Below are positions 14,393-23,046 of a DNA stretch of 24,261 nt, piece after piece. Below the pieces are notes generated by a model that was given only the letters and a program-made list of their open reading frames with translations, ran no database searches and was not told the origin of the DNA. Position numbers and translations under genes: made by a program. How positions within the stretch are numbered: the stretch's first letter is position 1; each line of letters begins with the position of its first letter. The stretch is taken from contig CAYNDV010000066.1 in the NCBI GenBank assembly GCA_964396055.1, forward strand, positions 1-24,261. Direction: 5' to 3'. Source of the DNA: CAYJPV01 sp964396055. GTDB taxonomy: Bacteria; Acidobacteriota; Vicinamibacteria; Vicinamibacterales; JAKQTR01.

Positions 14393-15139
14393 ATGTCTGG
14401 CCATTCCAAGTGGCACACCATCAAGCACAAGAAGGGCGCCGCCGACGCCAAGCGCGGCCGTGTCTTCACGCGGATCATCAAGGAACTGACGGTGGCCGCC
14501 CGCGCGGGCGGCGGTGATCCCGACAGCAACCCCCGCCTGCGCACGATTGTCGCCGAGGCCAAGCAGGTGAACATGCCTGCCGACAACATCAAGCGGGCGA
14601 TCCGGCGCGGCACGGGCGAAGAGCCGGGCGTGCAGTACGAAGAGGTCACCTACGAAGGCTACGGGCCCGGCGGCGTGGCCCTGATGATCGAAGTGCTGAC
14701 CGACAACAAGAACCGGACGGTGGGCGAAATCCGCCACCTGCTGGGCAAGTACGGCGGCAACCTCGGCGAGACGAACAGCGTGCGGCGCATGTTCGACAAG
14801 AAGGGCTACATCGTCATCGAAAAGACGAAGGCGGCCGAGGACACGCTGATGACCGCGGCGCTCGACGCGGGCGCCGACGACCTGGTGGACGACGGGGACA
14901 ACTGGGAAGTGCTGAGCACGCCCGAGGCGTATCAGGCCGTGAAGGACGCCGTCGACAAGCTCGGCATCGAGACGGTCGAAGCCCGGGTGTCGATGCTGCC
15001 GAACCTGACCGTGCCCATCGAGGGCAAGACGGCGCAGAGCTGCCTGAAGCTGCTCGACCTGCTCGAGGACCACGACGACGTGCAGCACGTCTGGTCCAAC
15101 GCGGACATCGACGAGAAGGAGCTCGAGGCCTTCGAGTGA
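14393..15139 (+). CDS. yebC: YebC/PmpR-family protein (TACO1 homologue)
   Basis: The 248-residue protein has the full family signature: N-terminal MSGHSKWHTIKHKKGAADAK, then GRVFTRIIKELTVAAR, NPRLRTIVAEAKQVNMPADNIKRAI, YEGYGPGGVALMIEVLTDNKNRT and the domain 2-3 region with MFDKKGYIVIEK. Members are cytoplasmic, reported as DNA-binding regulators and, more recently, as ribosome-associated factors that help translate proline-rich stretches. The gene begins the ruv block, a common bacterial order. Its TGA overlaps the GTG start of ruvC by 4 bases, implying coupled translation. The ATG has no strong ribosome site; GGAG is 11 bases upstream. Confidence 0.96.
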   Translation: MSGHSKWHTIKHKKGAADAKRGRVFTRIIKELTVAARAGGGDPDSNPRLRTIVAEAKQVNMPADNIKRAIRRGTGEEPGVQYEEVTYEGYGPGGVALMIEVLTDNKNRTVGEIRHLLGKYGGNLGETNSVRRMFDKKGYIVIEKTKAAEDTLMTAALDAGADDLVDDGDNWEVLSTPEAYQAVKDAVDKLGIETVEARVSMLPNLTVPIEGKTAQSCLKLLDLLEDHDDVQHVWSNADIDEKELEAFE

Positions 15140-15684
15140 AGGTATTCGGGATCGACCCCGGTTCCGAGCGCACGGGGTACGGCTGTGTCGAGACCGATGG
15201 CAGCCGCCACCGGCTGATCGTCTGCGGGGCGGTGGTGACGCCGCCCCGCGCCGCTTTCCCCGAGAAACTGCTCGCCATCCACCAGGCGCTGCGCCGGCTG
15301 CTGGCCGAGCACCGGCCCGACTGCGTGGCCGTGGAGAACGTGTTCTACGCCCGGAACGTGCGCAGCGCCCTGAAGCTCGGGCACGCGCGCGCGGTGGCGC
15401 TGCTGGCGGCGGTGGAGGGTGGGTACCCGTTGTTCGAGTACGCGCCCGCCGAGATCAAGCGCACGGTCGTCGGCTACGGCCGGGCGGAGAAGCCCCAGGT
15501 GGGTGAGATGGTGCGGCTGCTGCTGGGTCTCGACGAGGCGCCCGCGCCGCACGACGCCGCCGACGCGCTGGCCGTGGCCATCTGCCACGTGCACAGCACG
15601 CACGGCGAGGCGCACGAGGTGCTGGCCGCGGCCGCGCGCGGGACCCGGCGGGTGCCGAAGAGCTGGCGGGAGTACCGGCCATGA
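15136..15684 (+). CDS. ruvC: Holliday-junction endonuclease RuvC
   Basis: RuvC cuts four-way DNA junctions symmetrically, acting as a dimer with RuvAB. The 182-residue protein has the RNase H-like fold with the four acidic catalytic residues in place: D7 in GIDPGSERTGYG, E67 in VAVENVFYARN, and D140 and D143 in PHDAADALAVAICH. The start is GTG, overlapping the yebC stop. Its own TGA overlaps the ruvA ATG (ATGA). The C-terminus is slightly extended and basic (ARGTRRVPKSWREYRP), as in many homologues. All features indicate an active enzyme in a tightly coupled operon. Confidence 0.96.
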   Translation: MKVFGIDPGSERTGYGCVETDGSRHRLIVCGAVVTPPRAAFPEKLLAIHQALRRLLAEHRPDCVAVENVFYARNVRSALKLGHARAVALLAAVEGGYPLFEYAPAEIKRTVVGYGRAEKPQVGEMVRLLLGLDEAPAPHDAADALAVAICHVHSTHGEAHEVLAAAARGTRRVPKSWREYRP

Positions 15685-16286
15685 TTGCAGCCCTGCGCGG
15701 CCGCCTCGCGGACAAGCAGCCCAACCGGCTGATCGTCGACGTGGGCGGCGTGGGGTACGACGTCTTCGTGCCGCTCTCGACGTTCTACCGCCTGCCCGAC
15801 GCCGGCGGGGACGTGGCGCTGCGTGTCCACACGCACGTCCGCGAGGACACGATCGCGCTCTACGGCTTCGGGACGGCCGTCGAGCAGCAGATCTTCGAGC
15901 GGCTCATCAGTGTGAGCGGCATCGGGCCGAAGCTGGCGATTGGCGTGCTGTCGGGCATCGAGCCCGCGGACTTCGTGCGGGCCGTCCAGCAGGGCGATGT
16001 CGCACGGCTGACGGCCATCCCCGGCGTGGGCAAGAAGACGGCGGAACGGATCAGCCTGGAGCTCAAGGACCGCCTGCCGCTGGCGGGCGTGCCCGAGCCG
16101 GCGCCCGGCGACGACGCCACGACGCCGGCCGACGATCTGCGGCGCGACCTGCTGTCGGCGCTGCTGAACCTGGGGTACCATCGGCCCCTCGCCGAGAAGG
16201 CGGTGGATGGCGCCCTGAAGCGCGCCGACACGCCCACCTTCGAGGCGGTGCTGAAGCAGGCGCTGCGCGAGCTGGCGCGGGGATAA
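15681..16286 (+). CDS. ruvA: Holliday-junction-binding subunit RuvA
   Basis: RuvA forms tetramers that hold a Holliday junction in a square-planar shape for the RuvB motor. The 201-residue protein has the N-terminal OB-fold (MIAALRGRLADKQPNRLIVDVGGVGYDVFVP), two helix-hairpin-helix motifs (SVSGIGPKLA at 77-86 and IPGVGKKTAERI at 113-124), an acidic linker (about 138-152) and the C-terminal RuvB-contact domain (LLSALLNLGYHRPLAEKAVDGAL). The ATG is shared with the ruvC stop as ATGA. A strong inverted repeat follows the stop codon. Confidence 0.96.
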   Translation: MIAALRGRLADKQPNRLIVDVGGVGYDVFVPLSTFYRLPDAGGDVALRVHTHVREDTIALYGFGTAVEQQIFERLISVSGIGPKLAIGVLSGIEPADFVRAVQQGDVARLTAIPGVGKKTAERISLELKDRLPLAGVPEPAPGDDATTPADDLRRDLLSALLNLGYHRPLAEKAVDGALKRADTPTFEAVLKQALRELARG

Positions 16287-16292
16287 GCGCAC

Positions 16293-16343
16293 CAATCCCG
16301 GATTGATTTCCGGTGAGCGGGGACGGAAATCAATCCGGGATTG
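16293..16343 (+). repeat. 20-bp perfect inverted repeat between ruvA and ruvB
   Basis: The left arm is CAATCCCGGATTGATTTCCG (16293-16312). The right arm (16324-16343) is its exact reverse complement, with an 11-base loop. It starts 6 bases after the ruvA stop and ends 11 bases before the ruvB ATG. It may lower ruvB translation or transcription, or be a dispersed palindromic repeat. Confidence 0.9.
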
Positions 16344-16354
16344 TTGGACACACC

Positions 16355-17377
16355 ATGGACGACTCACCCCGGCTCGTGACGCCGACGCGCGCCGACGATG
16401 ACGCGCAGTACGAGGCGGGACTCCGGCCCCGGACGCTCGACGAGTACATCGGGCAGGATCGGATCCGCGAGAACCTCCACGTGTCGATCACGGCGGCGGC
16501 CCAGCGCCGCGAGGCCCTGGATCACGTGCTGCTCTACGGCCCGCCCGGGCTCGGCAAGACCACCCTGGCGTACGTCATCGCGAACGAGCTTGGCGTGGCG
16601 GTGCGCTCGACCTCCGGGCCCGTGCTCGAGAAGCCCGGCGACCTGGCGGCCATCCTCACCAACCTCAAGGAGCGTGAGGTCCTGTTCATCGACGAAATCC
16701 ACCGGATGGCGCCGACGATCGAGGAGATCCTGTATCCCGCCCTGGAGGACTACGAACTCGACATCGTGATCGGGCAGGGCCCCGCGGCCCGGTCGGTGAA
16801 GGTCCCGCTGCAGAAGTTCACGCTCATCGGCGCCACGACGCGGGCGGGCCTGCTGACCTCGCCCCTGCGCAGCCGCTTCGGCATCGTGCACCGCCTCGAC
16901 TTCTACACCGGTGAGGACCTCGAGGAGATCGTCCGGCGGTCGGCGCGGATCCTCGGCGTGCCGATCACCGACGAGGCCGCCCGCGAAATCGCCAGGCGGT
17001 CGCGGGGCACGCCGCGCATCACCAACCGCCTGCTGCGGCGCGTGCGCGACTACGCGCAGGTGCGGGCCCACGGCGACATCACGACCGAGGCCACGCTGGC
17101 GGGCCTGGCCATGCTGGATGTCGACGAGCACGGCTTCGACGAGATCGACCGGCGCCTCCTGCGCACGATCATCGACAAGTTCGGGGGCGGCCCCGTGGGC
17201 GTCAATACCATCGCGGCCGCCATCAGCGAGGAGAAGGACGCCATCGAGGACATCTACGAGCCGTTCCTCATCCAGATCGGCTTTCTCGATCGCACGCCGC
17301 GCGGGCGGGTGGCCACCGCCCGCGCGTACGAGTACTTCGGCCTGACAGCCCCAGGGAAGGATTCGCGACTGTGGTAA
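16355..17377 (+). CDS. ruvB: Holliday-junction branch-migration ATPase RuvB
   Basis: RuvB is the AAA+ hexameric motor that pulls DNA through the RuvA-bound junction. The 340-residue protein has Walker A GPPGLGKT (62-69), Walker B with DEIH (113-116), sensor 1 GATTRAGLL (159-167), the arginine-containing sensor region GTPRITNRLLRRVRDYA and a winged-helix C-terminus ending in YEYFGL. I chose the ATG at 16355 because family similarity starts there; an upstream in-frame GTG at 16313 lies in the loop of the inverted repeat. There is no strong Shine-Dalgarno site. The end overlaps the fabH start by 7 bases. Confidence 0.96.
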   Translation: MDDSPRLVTPTRADDDAQYEAGLRPRTLDEYIGQDRIRENLHVSITAAAQRREALDHVLLYGPPGLGKTTLAYVIANELGVAVRSTSGPVLEKPGDLAAILTNLKEREVLFIDEIHRMAPTIEEILYPALEDYELDIVIGQGPAARSVKVPLQKFTLIGATTRAGLLTSPLRSRFGIVHRLDFYTGEDLEEIVRRSARILGVPITDEAAREIARRSRGTPRITNRLLRRVRDYAQVRAHGDITTEATLAGLAMLDVDEHGFDEIDRRLLRTIIDKFGGGPVGVNTIAAAISEEKDAIEDIYEPFLIQIGFLDRTPRGRVATARAYEYFGLTAPGKDSRLW

Positions 17378-18375
17378 ACGGCACTCTTCGTCCGACTCGG
17401 ATCAGCGCGCTGGCGACCTACGTGCCGCCGGGTATTCTCGATAACAAGAAGCTCAGCCAGATGGTCGACACCACCGACGAGTGGATCCTCCAGCGCACCG
17501 GCATCCGGACGCGGCACATCGTCGACAAGGGCGTGGCGACCAGCGACCTCGGCAAGGAAGCCGCCCTGAAGGCGATTGCCCAGCGCGGCATCACGCCGGC
17601 CGACATCGACCTGGTCATCGTCGGCACCACCACGCCGGACATGTTCTTCCCGAGCACGGCCGCCCTGGTGCAGCACAAGATCGGCGCCACCCGCTGCTGG
17701 GGCTTCGACCTCGCGGGCGCCTGCTCCGGGTTCAATTTCTCCCTGGCGACCGCCAGCCAGCTGGTGGCCACCGGCCGGCACAACTGCGCGCTGGTCATCG
17801 GCGCCGACGTGATGTCGAGCATCATCGACTACACCGACCGGACCACCTGCGTGCTGTTCGGCGACGGCGCGGGCGCCGTGCTGGTGGAACCGGCCGTGGA
17901 GGAGGGTCTCGAGATCCTCGGGTTCGAGCACGAGATCGACGGCAGCGGGCGCGAGGCCCTGCAGATGCCCGCCGGCGGCAGCCTGAACCCGGCCACCGCG
18001 GAGACCGTCCAGAAGCGGATGCACTTCGTGAAGCAGGACGGCCAGGCCGTGTTCAAGTTCGCCGTCCGCAAGACCGAGGAAATCAGCCGCCGCCTCATGG
18101 AGAAACACGGCATCACCGCCGATGACGTGGCGCTGTTCGTCTCGCACCAGGCCAACCGGCGCATCATCATGTCGGCGGCCGATCGGCTCGGGTTCGACGA
18201 GTCGAAGGTGATGATCAACATCGAGGACTACGGCAACACGACGGCGGCCACCATCCCGCTGGCCCTCGAGGACGCCATCAAGCAGGGGCGCCTCAAGAAG
18301 GGCGATCTCGTCGTGCTCGCGTCGGTGGGCGCCGGCTTCACGGTGGGATCGGTGCTGGTGCGCTGGGCGATCTAA
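17371..18375 (+). CDS. fabH: Beta-ketoacyl-ACP synthase III (KAS III)
   Basis: KAS III condenses an acyl-CoA with malonyl-ACP to start fatty acid synthesis in the cytoplasm. The 334-residue protein has the Cys-His-Asn triad: C118 in DLAGACSGF, H259 in FVSHQANRRI and N289 in EDYGNTTAATIP. Other family features are TTDEWILQRTGIRTRH (34-49) and the C-terminal GAGFTVGSVLVRW. The GTG start overlaps the end of ruvB, with AAGG 10 bases upstream. A lone fabH between ruvB and queA, away from other fab genes, is unusual. The substrate could be acetyl-CoA or another acyl-CoA; this cannot be read from the sequence. Confidence 0.94.
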   Translation: MVNGTLRPTRISALATYVPPGILDNKKLSQMVDTTDEWILQRTGIRTRHIVDKGVATSDLGKEAALKAIAQRGITPADIDLVIVGTTTPDMFFPSTAALVQHKIGATRCWGFDLAGACSGFNFSLATASQLVATGRHNCALVIGADVMSSIIDYTDRTTCVLFGDGAGAVLVEPAVEEGLEILGFEHEIDGSGREALQMPAGGSLNPATAETVQKRMHFVKQDGQAVFKFAVRKTEEISRRLMEKHGITADDVALFVSHQANRRIIMSAADRLGFDESKVMINIEDYGNTTAATIPLALEDAIKQGRLKKGDLVVLASVGAGFTVGSVLVRWAI

Positions 18376-18378
18376 TCA

Positions 18379-18438
18379 GAGGCTAGAGGCTAGAGGCTAG
18401 AGGCTAGAGGCTAGAGGCTAGAGGCTAGAGGCTAGAGG
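18379..18438 (+). repeat. Heptanucleotide tandem repeat (GAGGCTA)n, copy 3
   Basis: Eight perfect GAGGCTA units (18379-18434) plus GAGG are present. The array begins 3 bases after the TAA of fabH and fills most of the gap to queA. Its last bases run into the purine-rich stretch that serves as the queA ribosome site. Confidence 0.95.
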
Positions 18439-18449
18439 GGCAGGGGCGG

Positions 18450-19496
18450 ATGAAGGTCGCCGACTTCCAGTTCGAGCTGCCGGACGACCTCATCGCGCAG
18501 TACCCGCCCGAGCAGCGCGGCGCGTCGCGGCTGCTGGTGCTCGACCGGCAGACCGGCGCCGTGACCCACTCGCAGATCGCGGAGTTGCCCGGCCACCTGC
18601 GGCCGGGCGATCTCCTGGTGCTCAACGATACGCGCGTGTTCCCGGCGCGCCTGCTGGGCCGCCGCCTGCCGGGCGGCGGCGAGGTGGAGTGCCTGCTGGT
18701 CCGCCGCGTGGACGCCTCGCACTGGGAAGCCCTGGTGCACCCCGGGCAGCGCCTGAAGCCGGGCCGCATCCTGCGCTTCGAGCGCGGCGAGTTCGTCCTG
18801 CACGGCGAAATCCTCGAACAGCGGTTCTTCGGCCGGCGCCTCGTGCGGTTCCACGCCGAGGGCGCGCTCGGCGTTGACGCGCTGATCGACCGCATCGGTC
18901 ACATCCCGTTGCCGCCCTACATCAAGCGACCCGACCTCGATCTGGACCGGGATCGGTACCAGACCGTCTTCGCGCGGGAGACGGGGTCGGTGGCGGCGCC
19001 GACCGCCGGCCTGCACTTCACCGACGGCCTCCTGGCGGATCTCGAGCGGCACGGCGTCGCGCGCACCGCCATCACGCTGCACGTCGGCTACGGTACGTTC
19101 AAGCCGGTCCGGACCGACGAGGTGGAGGCGCACGTGGTGGATCCGGAACCGTACGCGGTGCCGGAGGCGGCCGCGGAACGCATCAACGCGGCCCTCGACG
19201 CGGGTCGCCGTCTCGTGGTGGTGGGCACCACCGCCACCCGGGCGCTCGAATCCGCGCTGCAGGCCGGTGGCGGCCGCGTGCGGCCCGGACCCGGCGAGGC
19301 GAGCCTGTTCATCTACCCCCCCTACCGTTTCCTCGGGACGGGCGCCCTGCTGACCAACTTCCACCTGCCGGCCTCGTCGCTGTTGATGCTGGTATCGGCG
19401 TTCGGCGGCCGCGACGCCGTGCTGGCGGCCTACCGCGAGGCCGTGCGCGCACGGTACCGGTTCTACAGCTACGGCGACGCCATGCTCGTCGTCTGA
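18450..19496 (+). CDS. queA: S-adenosylmethionine:tRNA ribosyltransferase-isomerase QueA
   Basis: QueA moves the ribosyl part of SAM onto 7-aminomethyl-7-deazaguanine in tRNA to form epoxyqueuosine. The 348-residue protein matches the family throughout: FQFELPDDLIAQYPPEQRGASRLLVL at the start, LLVLNDTRVFPARL, HIPLPPYIKR, the highly conserved GSVAAPTAGLHFT, ITLHVGYGTFKPVR, TTATRALES, and LLTNFHLPASSLLMLVSAF near the end. The ATG follows GGGGCAGGGGCGG directly downstream of the GAGGCTA array. The usual partner tgt is not the next gene; an HDOD gene is. Confidence 0.96.
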   Translation: MKVADFQFELPDDLIAQYPPEQRGASRLLVLDRQTGAVTHSQIAELPGHLRPGDLLVLNDTRVFPARLLGRRLPGGGEVECLLVRRVDASHWEALVHPGQRLKPGRILRFERGEFVLHGEILEQRFFGRRLVRFHAEGALGVDALIDRIGHIPLPPYIKRPDLDLDRDRYQTVFARETGSVAAPTAGLHFTDGLLADLERHGVARTAITLHVGYGTFKPVRTDEVEAHVVDPEPYAVPEAAAERINAALDAGRRLVVVGTTATRALESALQAGGGRVRPGPGEASLFIYPPYRFLGTGALLTNFHLPASSLLMLVSAFGGRDAVLAAYREAVRARYRFYSYGDAMLVV

Positions 19497-19502
19497 CAAA
19501 AT

Positions 19503-19527
19503 CCGGCTGGCGGCCCCCGCCGGTCGG
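19503..19527 (+). terminator. Terminator-like hairpin after queA
   Basis: An 11-bp stem with two G-T pairs and a CCC loop (arms 19503-19513 and 19517-19527) starts 6 bases after the queA TGA and is followed by TTA. It probably marks the end of the yebC-to-queA operon. Confidence 0.5.
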
Positions 19528-19564
19528 TTACACTCTACGGGATTGCCGGACAAGGAGGCTGCCG

Positions 19565-20401
19565 TTGTCGGGAGCGGCGTACACCGATCGATTCGAGTGG
19601 CTGCGGGGCGACCACAGCATGGCCGTGCCCGTTCTGCCCGACGTCGCCCAGCGGGTGGTGGCGCTGGTGTCGGACCCGGAGATCCCCGTCTTCCGGCTGT
19701 CCGATCTCGTCGCCAAGGACCAGGTGCTGGCGTCGCGGGTCCTCGCGATGGCCAACTCGGCCTTCAGCGCGCCCTCGATGTACATCTCGACCATCCAGGA
19801 GGCGGTGGTGCGCCTCGGCACGATCAGCGTGCGCAACGTCGTGCTGACCGTGAGCCTCACCTCGCGCATGCAGGACAAGGCCCTCTACGGGGAACGGGGC
19901 CGCGACCTGTTCGAGCACGCGTTGGGCACCGCCTACACGGCGCGCCTCGTGGCCGAACAGGCTCGGGTGGACAAGGAGGACGCCTTCCTCTTCGGCCTGG
20001 TCCACGACATCGGGAAACTGGTGATCCTGAAGCTCGCCTACGACTACAACAAGGCCCATGACACCCCGATCCCGGAGGCCGAGATCGACGAGGCCCTGCG
20101 GGAACGGCACGCGATGATGGGGGGCCTCGCGCTCCGCCGCTGGAAACTGCCCGAGTCGGTGGACGATCCCGTGATGTTCCACCACAGCTACGAGCGGGCG
20201 CCCCGGCGGGAACGTGAGGCGGCCGTCTGTTACCTGGCGAACCGCCTCAGCCACCGTTACGGGTTCGGCTGCCCGAAGGACACCGACGACGTCGCGAACG
20301 ATGAGGTTTTCGGCGTGCTGGGCCTGGATGCACGATGGCTGGCGATGGCGGACGAACGCGTGCCCGGCCTGGTATCCGTGGCGAAGCGGACGCTCGGGTA
20401 G
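19565..20401 (+). CDS. HDOD-domain signalling protein
   Basis: The 278-residue protein is a stand-alone HDOD domain, a relative of HD-type phosphohydrolases that usually acts in signalling scaffolds rather than as an enzyme. Features are LPDVAQRVVALVSDPEIPVFRLSDLVAKDQVLASRVLAMANSA (about 24-66), the SVRNVVLTVS helix and FLFGLVHDIGKLVI with H147-D148 (about 141-154). A long helical C-terminus includes an H182-type HHSYE region near 198. The start is TTG at 19565, fixed by the full ribosome site AAGGAGG 6 bases upstream. It is 17 bp from the deoxyhypusine-synthase-like gene, so the two may be co-transcribed. Confidence 0.85.
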   Translation: MSGAAYTDRFEWLRGDHSMAVPVLPDVAQRVVALVSDPEIPVFRLSDLVAKDQVLASRVLAMANSAFSAPSMYISTIQEAVVRLGTISVRNVVLTVSLTSRMQDKALYGERGRDLFEHALGTAYTARLVAEQARVDKEDAFLFGLVHDIGKLVILKLAYDYNKAHDTPIPEAEIDEALRERHAMMGGLALRRWKLPESVDDPVMFHHSYERAPRREREAAVCYLANRLSHRYGFGCPKDTDDVANDEVFGVLGLDARWLAMADERVPGLVSVAKRTLG

Positions 20402-20418
20402 GACGCGCGGGAGGCGCC

Positions 20419-21352
<934 letters not shown>

Positions 21353-21372
<20 letters not shown>

Positions 21373-22198
21373 ACCCCAGATTGCGCGTGGCCAGCACCTC
21401 GCGCGCCGGCGTGCGGTCTCCGGTGCAGGCGATCATCCGCGGGGCTTCGAGAAACCGCAGGCGGTACCCCAGTTTCCGGTAGAGCGATACGACGCGCGGC
21501 GTGGCCTGGTTCGACAGGACGACCGGGCCGGGGTGACGGGCCAGCCACTCGGCTGCGCGAACCTGGTCGTCCCACGAGAAGCGGCTGCGGGCGTACTGGG
21601 TGAACGGCACGTCGTAGGGCGGGTCGGCGTACACGAAGTCGTCGGGCCTGAGTGTCAGGGCCTCGAAGTCCACGCTCGAGAACTCCCACCGGCGCAGCAG
21701 CGGGCGGTACGCCGAGAAGTCCCGCGTGTAGGGGATACGGGCGTAGCTGCCGAACGGCACGTTGTATTCGCCGCGGCTGTTGAACCGGCACAGGCCGTTG
21801 TAGCCCGTCCGGTTGAGATAGTAGAACAGCGACGCGGCTTCGACCGTATGGGCGCGGCCTGCCGCCAGCAGCGCGTTGAACAACTGCCGATAGGCGTAGA
21901 ACGCCTCCGACACGTTCTCCATGGGCAGGCTGATATGAAGGCCGCGCTTCAGGTGCCGGTAGAAGTTGATGAGGTGGGGGTTGACGTCGTTGAGCCGCGC
22001 GCGCCGCGGCTGCAGGCCCAGCGCGACGGCGAGGCCGCCGCAGAACGGCTCGACGAGGCGCCGGTGCTCGTGGCCGGCCCACAGCCGGCGGACGTGCGGC
22101 ACCTGCCAGCGTTTGCCGCCCGCCCATTTCAGCGGCGGGCGCACGTGCACAGGCGGATCCGGCGTCTGACGCTGGCCTCGAGGAGTCGGAGCAGACAT
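21353..22198 (-). CDS. dam: DNA adenine methylase, Dam-type (orphan)
   Basis: This is a D12-class N6-adenine methyltransferase. The 281-residue protein has the SAM motif PLKWAGGKR (22-30) with EPFCGG (50-55), the motif YYLNRTGYNGLCRFNSRGEYNVPFG (126-150), nearly the same as in E. coli Dam, and the catalytic ADPPYD (191-196). The close match in the 126-150 block suggests GATC specificity. No restriction endonuclease gene is nearby, so it is likely an orphan regulator or mismatch-repair mark. The ATG at 22198 is 16 bp after the aldolase stop and lacks a clear ribosome site, so translation may be coupled. Its last 20 bp overlap the end of the convergent gene. Confidence 0.88.
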
Positions 22199-22214
22199 GG
22201 CCGCGCGCGGGCTG

Positions 22215-22823
22215 TCAGGCCTCGAGAGCGAGGATCTCGCCGGCGGCCTCGGCGATCGTCGATCCGAACGCGATGAGGCCGTCGCGGTGGCCGCCCATCA
22301 CCACGCACCCCTTCTTCGCGATGGCCGATCGTTTGTGCAGGCGGATCATCTCGTACGCCATCTCGGGTGTGCCGTACGCCACCTCGTCGCGCGTGGTGGG
22401 CAGGCGTCCCTTGTGGGCCTCCCACAGCGCGGGCGCGTGCACGTGCACGACAGCCCTGATGGCGCCATCCACCTGGTACAGCGCCGCATGTGTCAGCGCT
22501 TCGGACGACGGCGGGATTTCGCCCGTGGACTCCAGGAAGTTCCGGTCCAGGTCCACGATGCGGACGGCAGCGAAATGGCGCCGATCCACCTCGAGCAGGC
22601 CGCTCGACTGGCTGCCCGTGATGAGGAACCGTGGCGAGGCGAACAGGCGGATGCTGAGGTTGCCGTAGCCGAGGCCCTGCGCGTCGGCGCCAATCAGCGA
22701 CCGCTCTCGCAGCCGCTTCCGCCACGCCAGCAGGTCGCCCATCTCCGGCGGAATCGTGAGCGGCGCCGTGACGTGCCGGCACGTGTACTTGACGACCCCT
22801 TCCTGTTCGTGCGGCTGCTTCAT
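22215..22823 (-). CDS. Class II aldolase/adducin-family protein
   Basis: The 202-residue protein has the class II aldolase fold of the L-fuculose-phosphate aldolase type: GYGNLSIRL (52-60), FLITGSQSSG (66-75), the catalytic Glu in SSEALTHAALY (E108) and zinc ligands H127 and H129 in VVHVHAPALW. A third His candidate is H179 in VVMGGHRDGLIAFG. These enzymes cleave or form sugar-phosphate bonds or dehydrate related substrates. The start at 22823 is set by AGGAG 7 bases upstream. It lies upstream of dam in a two-gene unit. No sugar-pathway partner is present to indicate the substrate. Confidence 0.85.
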   Translation of the reverse strand: MKQPHEQEGVVKYTCRHVTAPLTIPPEMGDLLAWRKRLRERSLIGADAQGLGYGNLSIRLFASPRFLITGSQSSGLLEVDRRHFAAVRIVDLDRNFLESTGEIPPSSEALTHAALYQVDGAIRAVVHVHAPALWEAHKGRLPTTRDEVAYGTPEMAYEMIRLHKRSAIAKKGCVVMGGHRDGLIAFGSTIAEAAGEILALEA

Positions 22824-22875
22824 CGACGCACTCCTGCAGCGGCGGACATTCACCCGCGGGGCGCGAGCGTCGTCC

Positions 22876-22881
22876 ATTCTA
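22876..22881 (-). promoter_or_regulatory. Candidate -10 box of the aldolase-dam unit
   Basis: The minus strand reads TAGAAT, five of six matches, 52 bases upstream of the ATG. No matching -35 is seen at a normal distance. Confidence 0.35.
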
Positions 22882-22913
22882 CTCGGTGCGCGGCGGACTG
22901 CGGTCAGGGTTCA

Positions 22914-22937
22914 GGCCGTTCGGCCGTTGGGCTTCGG
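22914..22937 (+). repeat. Octanucleotide repeat (GGCCGTTN)n, copy 3
   Basis: Three units run GGCCGTTC, GGCCGTTG, GGCTTCGG. The array lies between the divergent aldolase and tRNA genes. Confidence 0.7.
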
Positions 22938-22965
22938 GCGTCCGGCTCGCGGTAGCCGCGCGCGG

Positions 22966-23000
22966 CAACCGTGAACCGCGAACCCTGAACCGTGAACCAT
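22966..23000 (+). repeat. Heptanucleotide repeat (GAACCNN)n
   Basis: Five 7-bp units run CAACCGT, GAACCGC, GAACCCT, GAACCGT, GAACCAT. The array ends 29 bases upstream of the tRNA promoter -10 box. Confidence 0.85.
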
Positions 23001-23026
23001 GCCCCTGGCCCCACGCCCCCAGCGCC

Positions 23027-23035
23027 TGATATAAT
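23027..23035 (+). promoter_or_regulatory. Extended -10 promoter of the tRNA gene
   Basis: TATAAT (23030-23035) is an exact consensus -10, preceded by TGA, which makes a TGN extended -10. This can compensate for the lack of a recognisable -35. Transcription would start near 23042, about 5 bases before the mature tRNA. Confidence 0.7.
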
Positions 23036-23046
23036 CAGCGTTTGCC

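Noticed and set aside
16313..16354. Longer RuvB starting at GTG 16313
   Set aside because: The added residues come from the inverted repeat and are not part of the family; the ATG at 16355 gives the expected length.
18379..18438. CRISPR array
   Set aside because: Units are 7 bp with no spacers and no cas genes are nearby.
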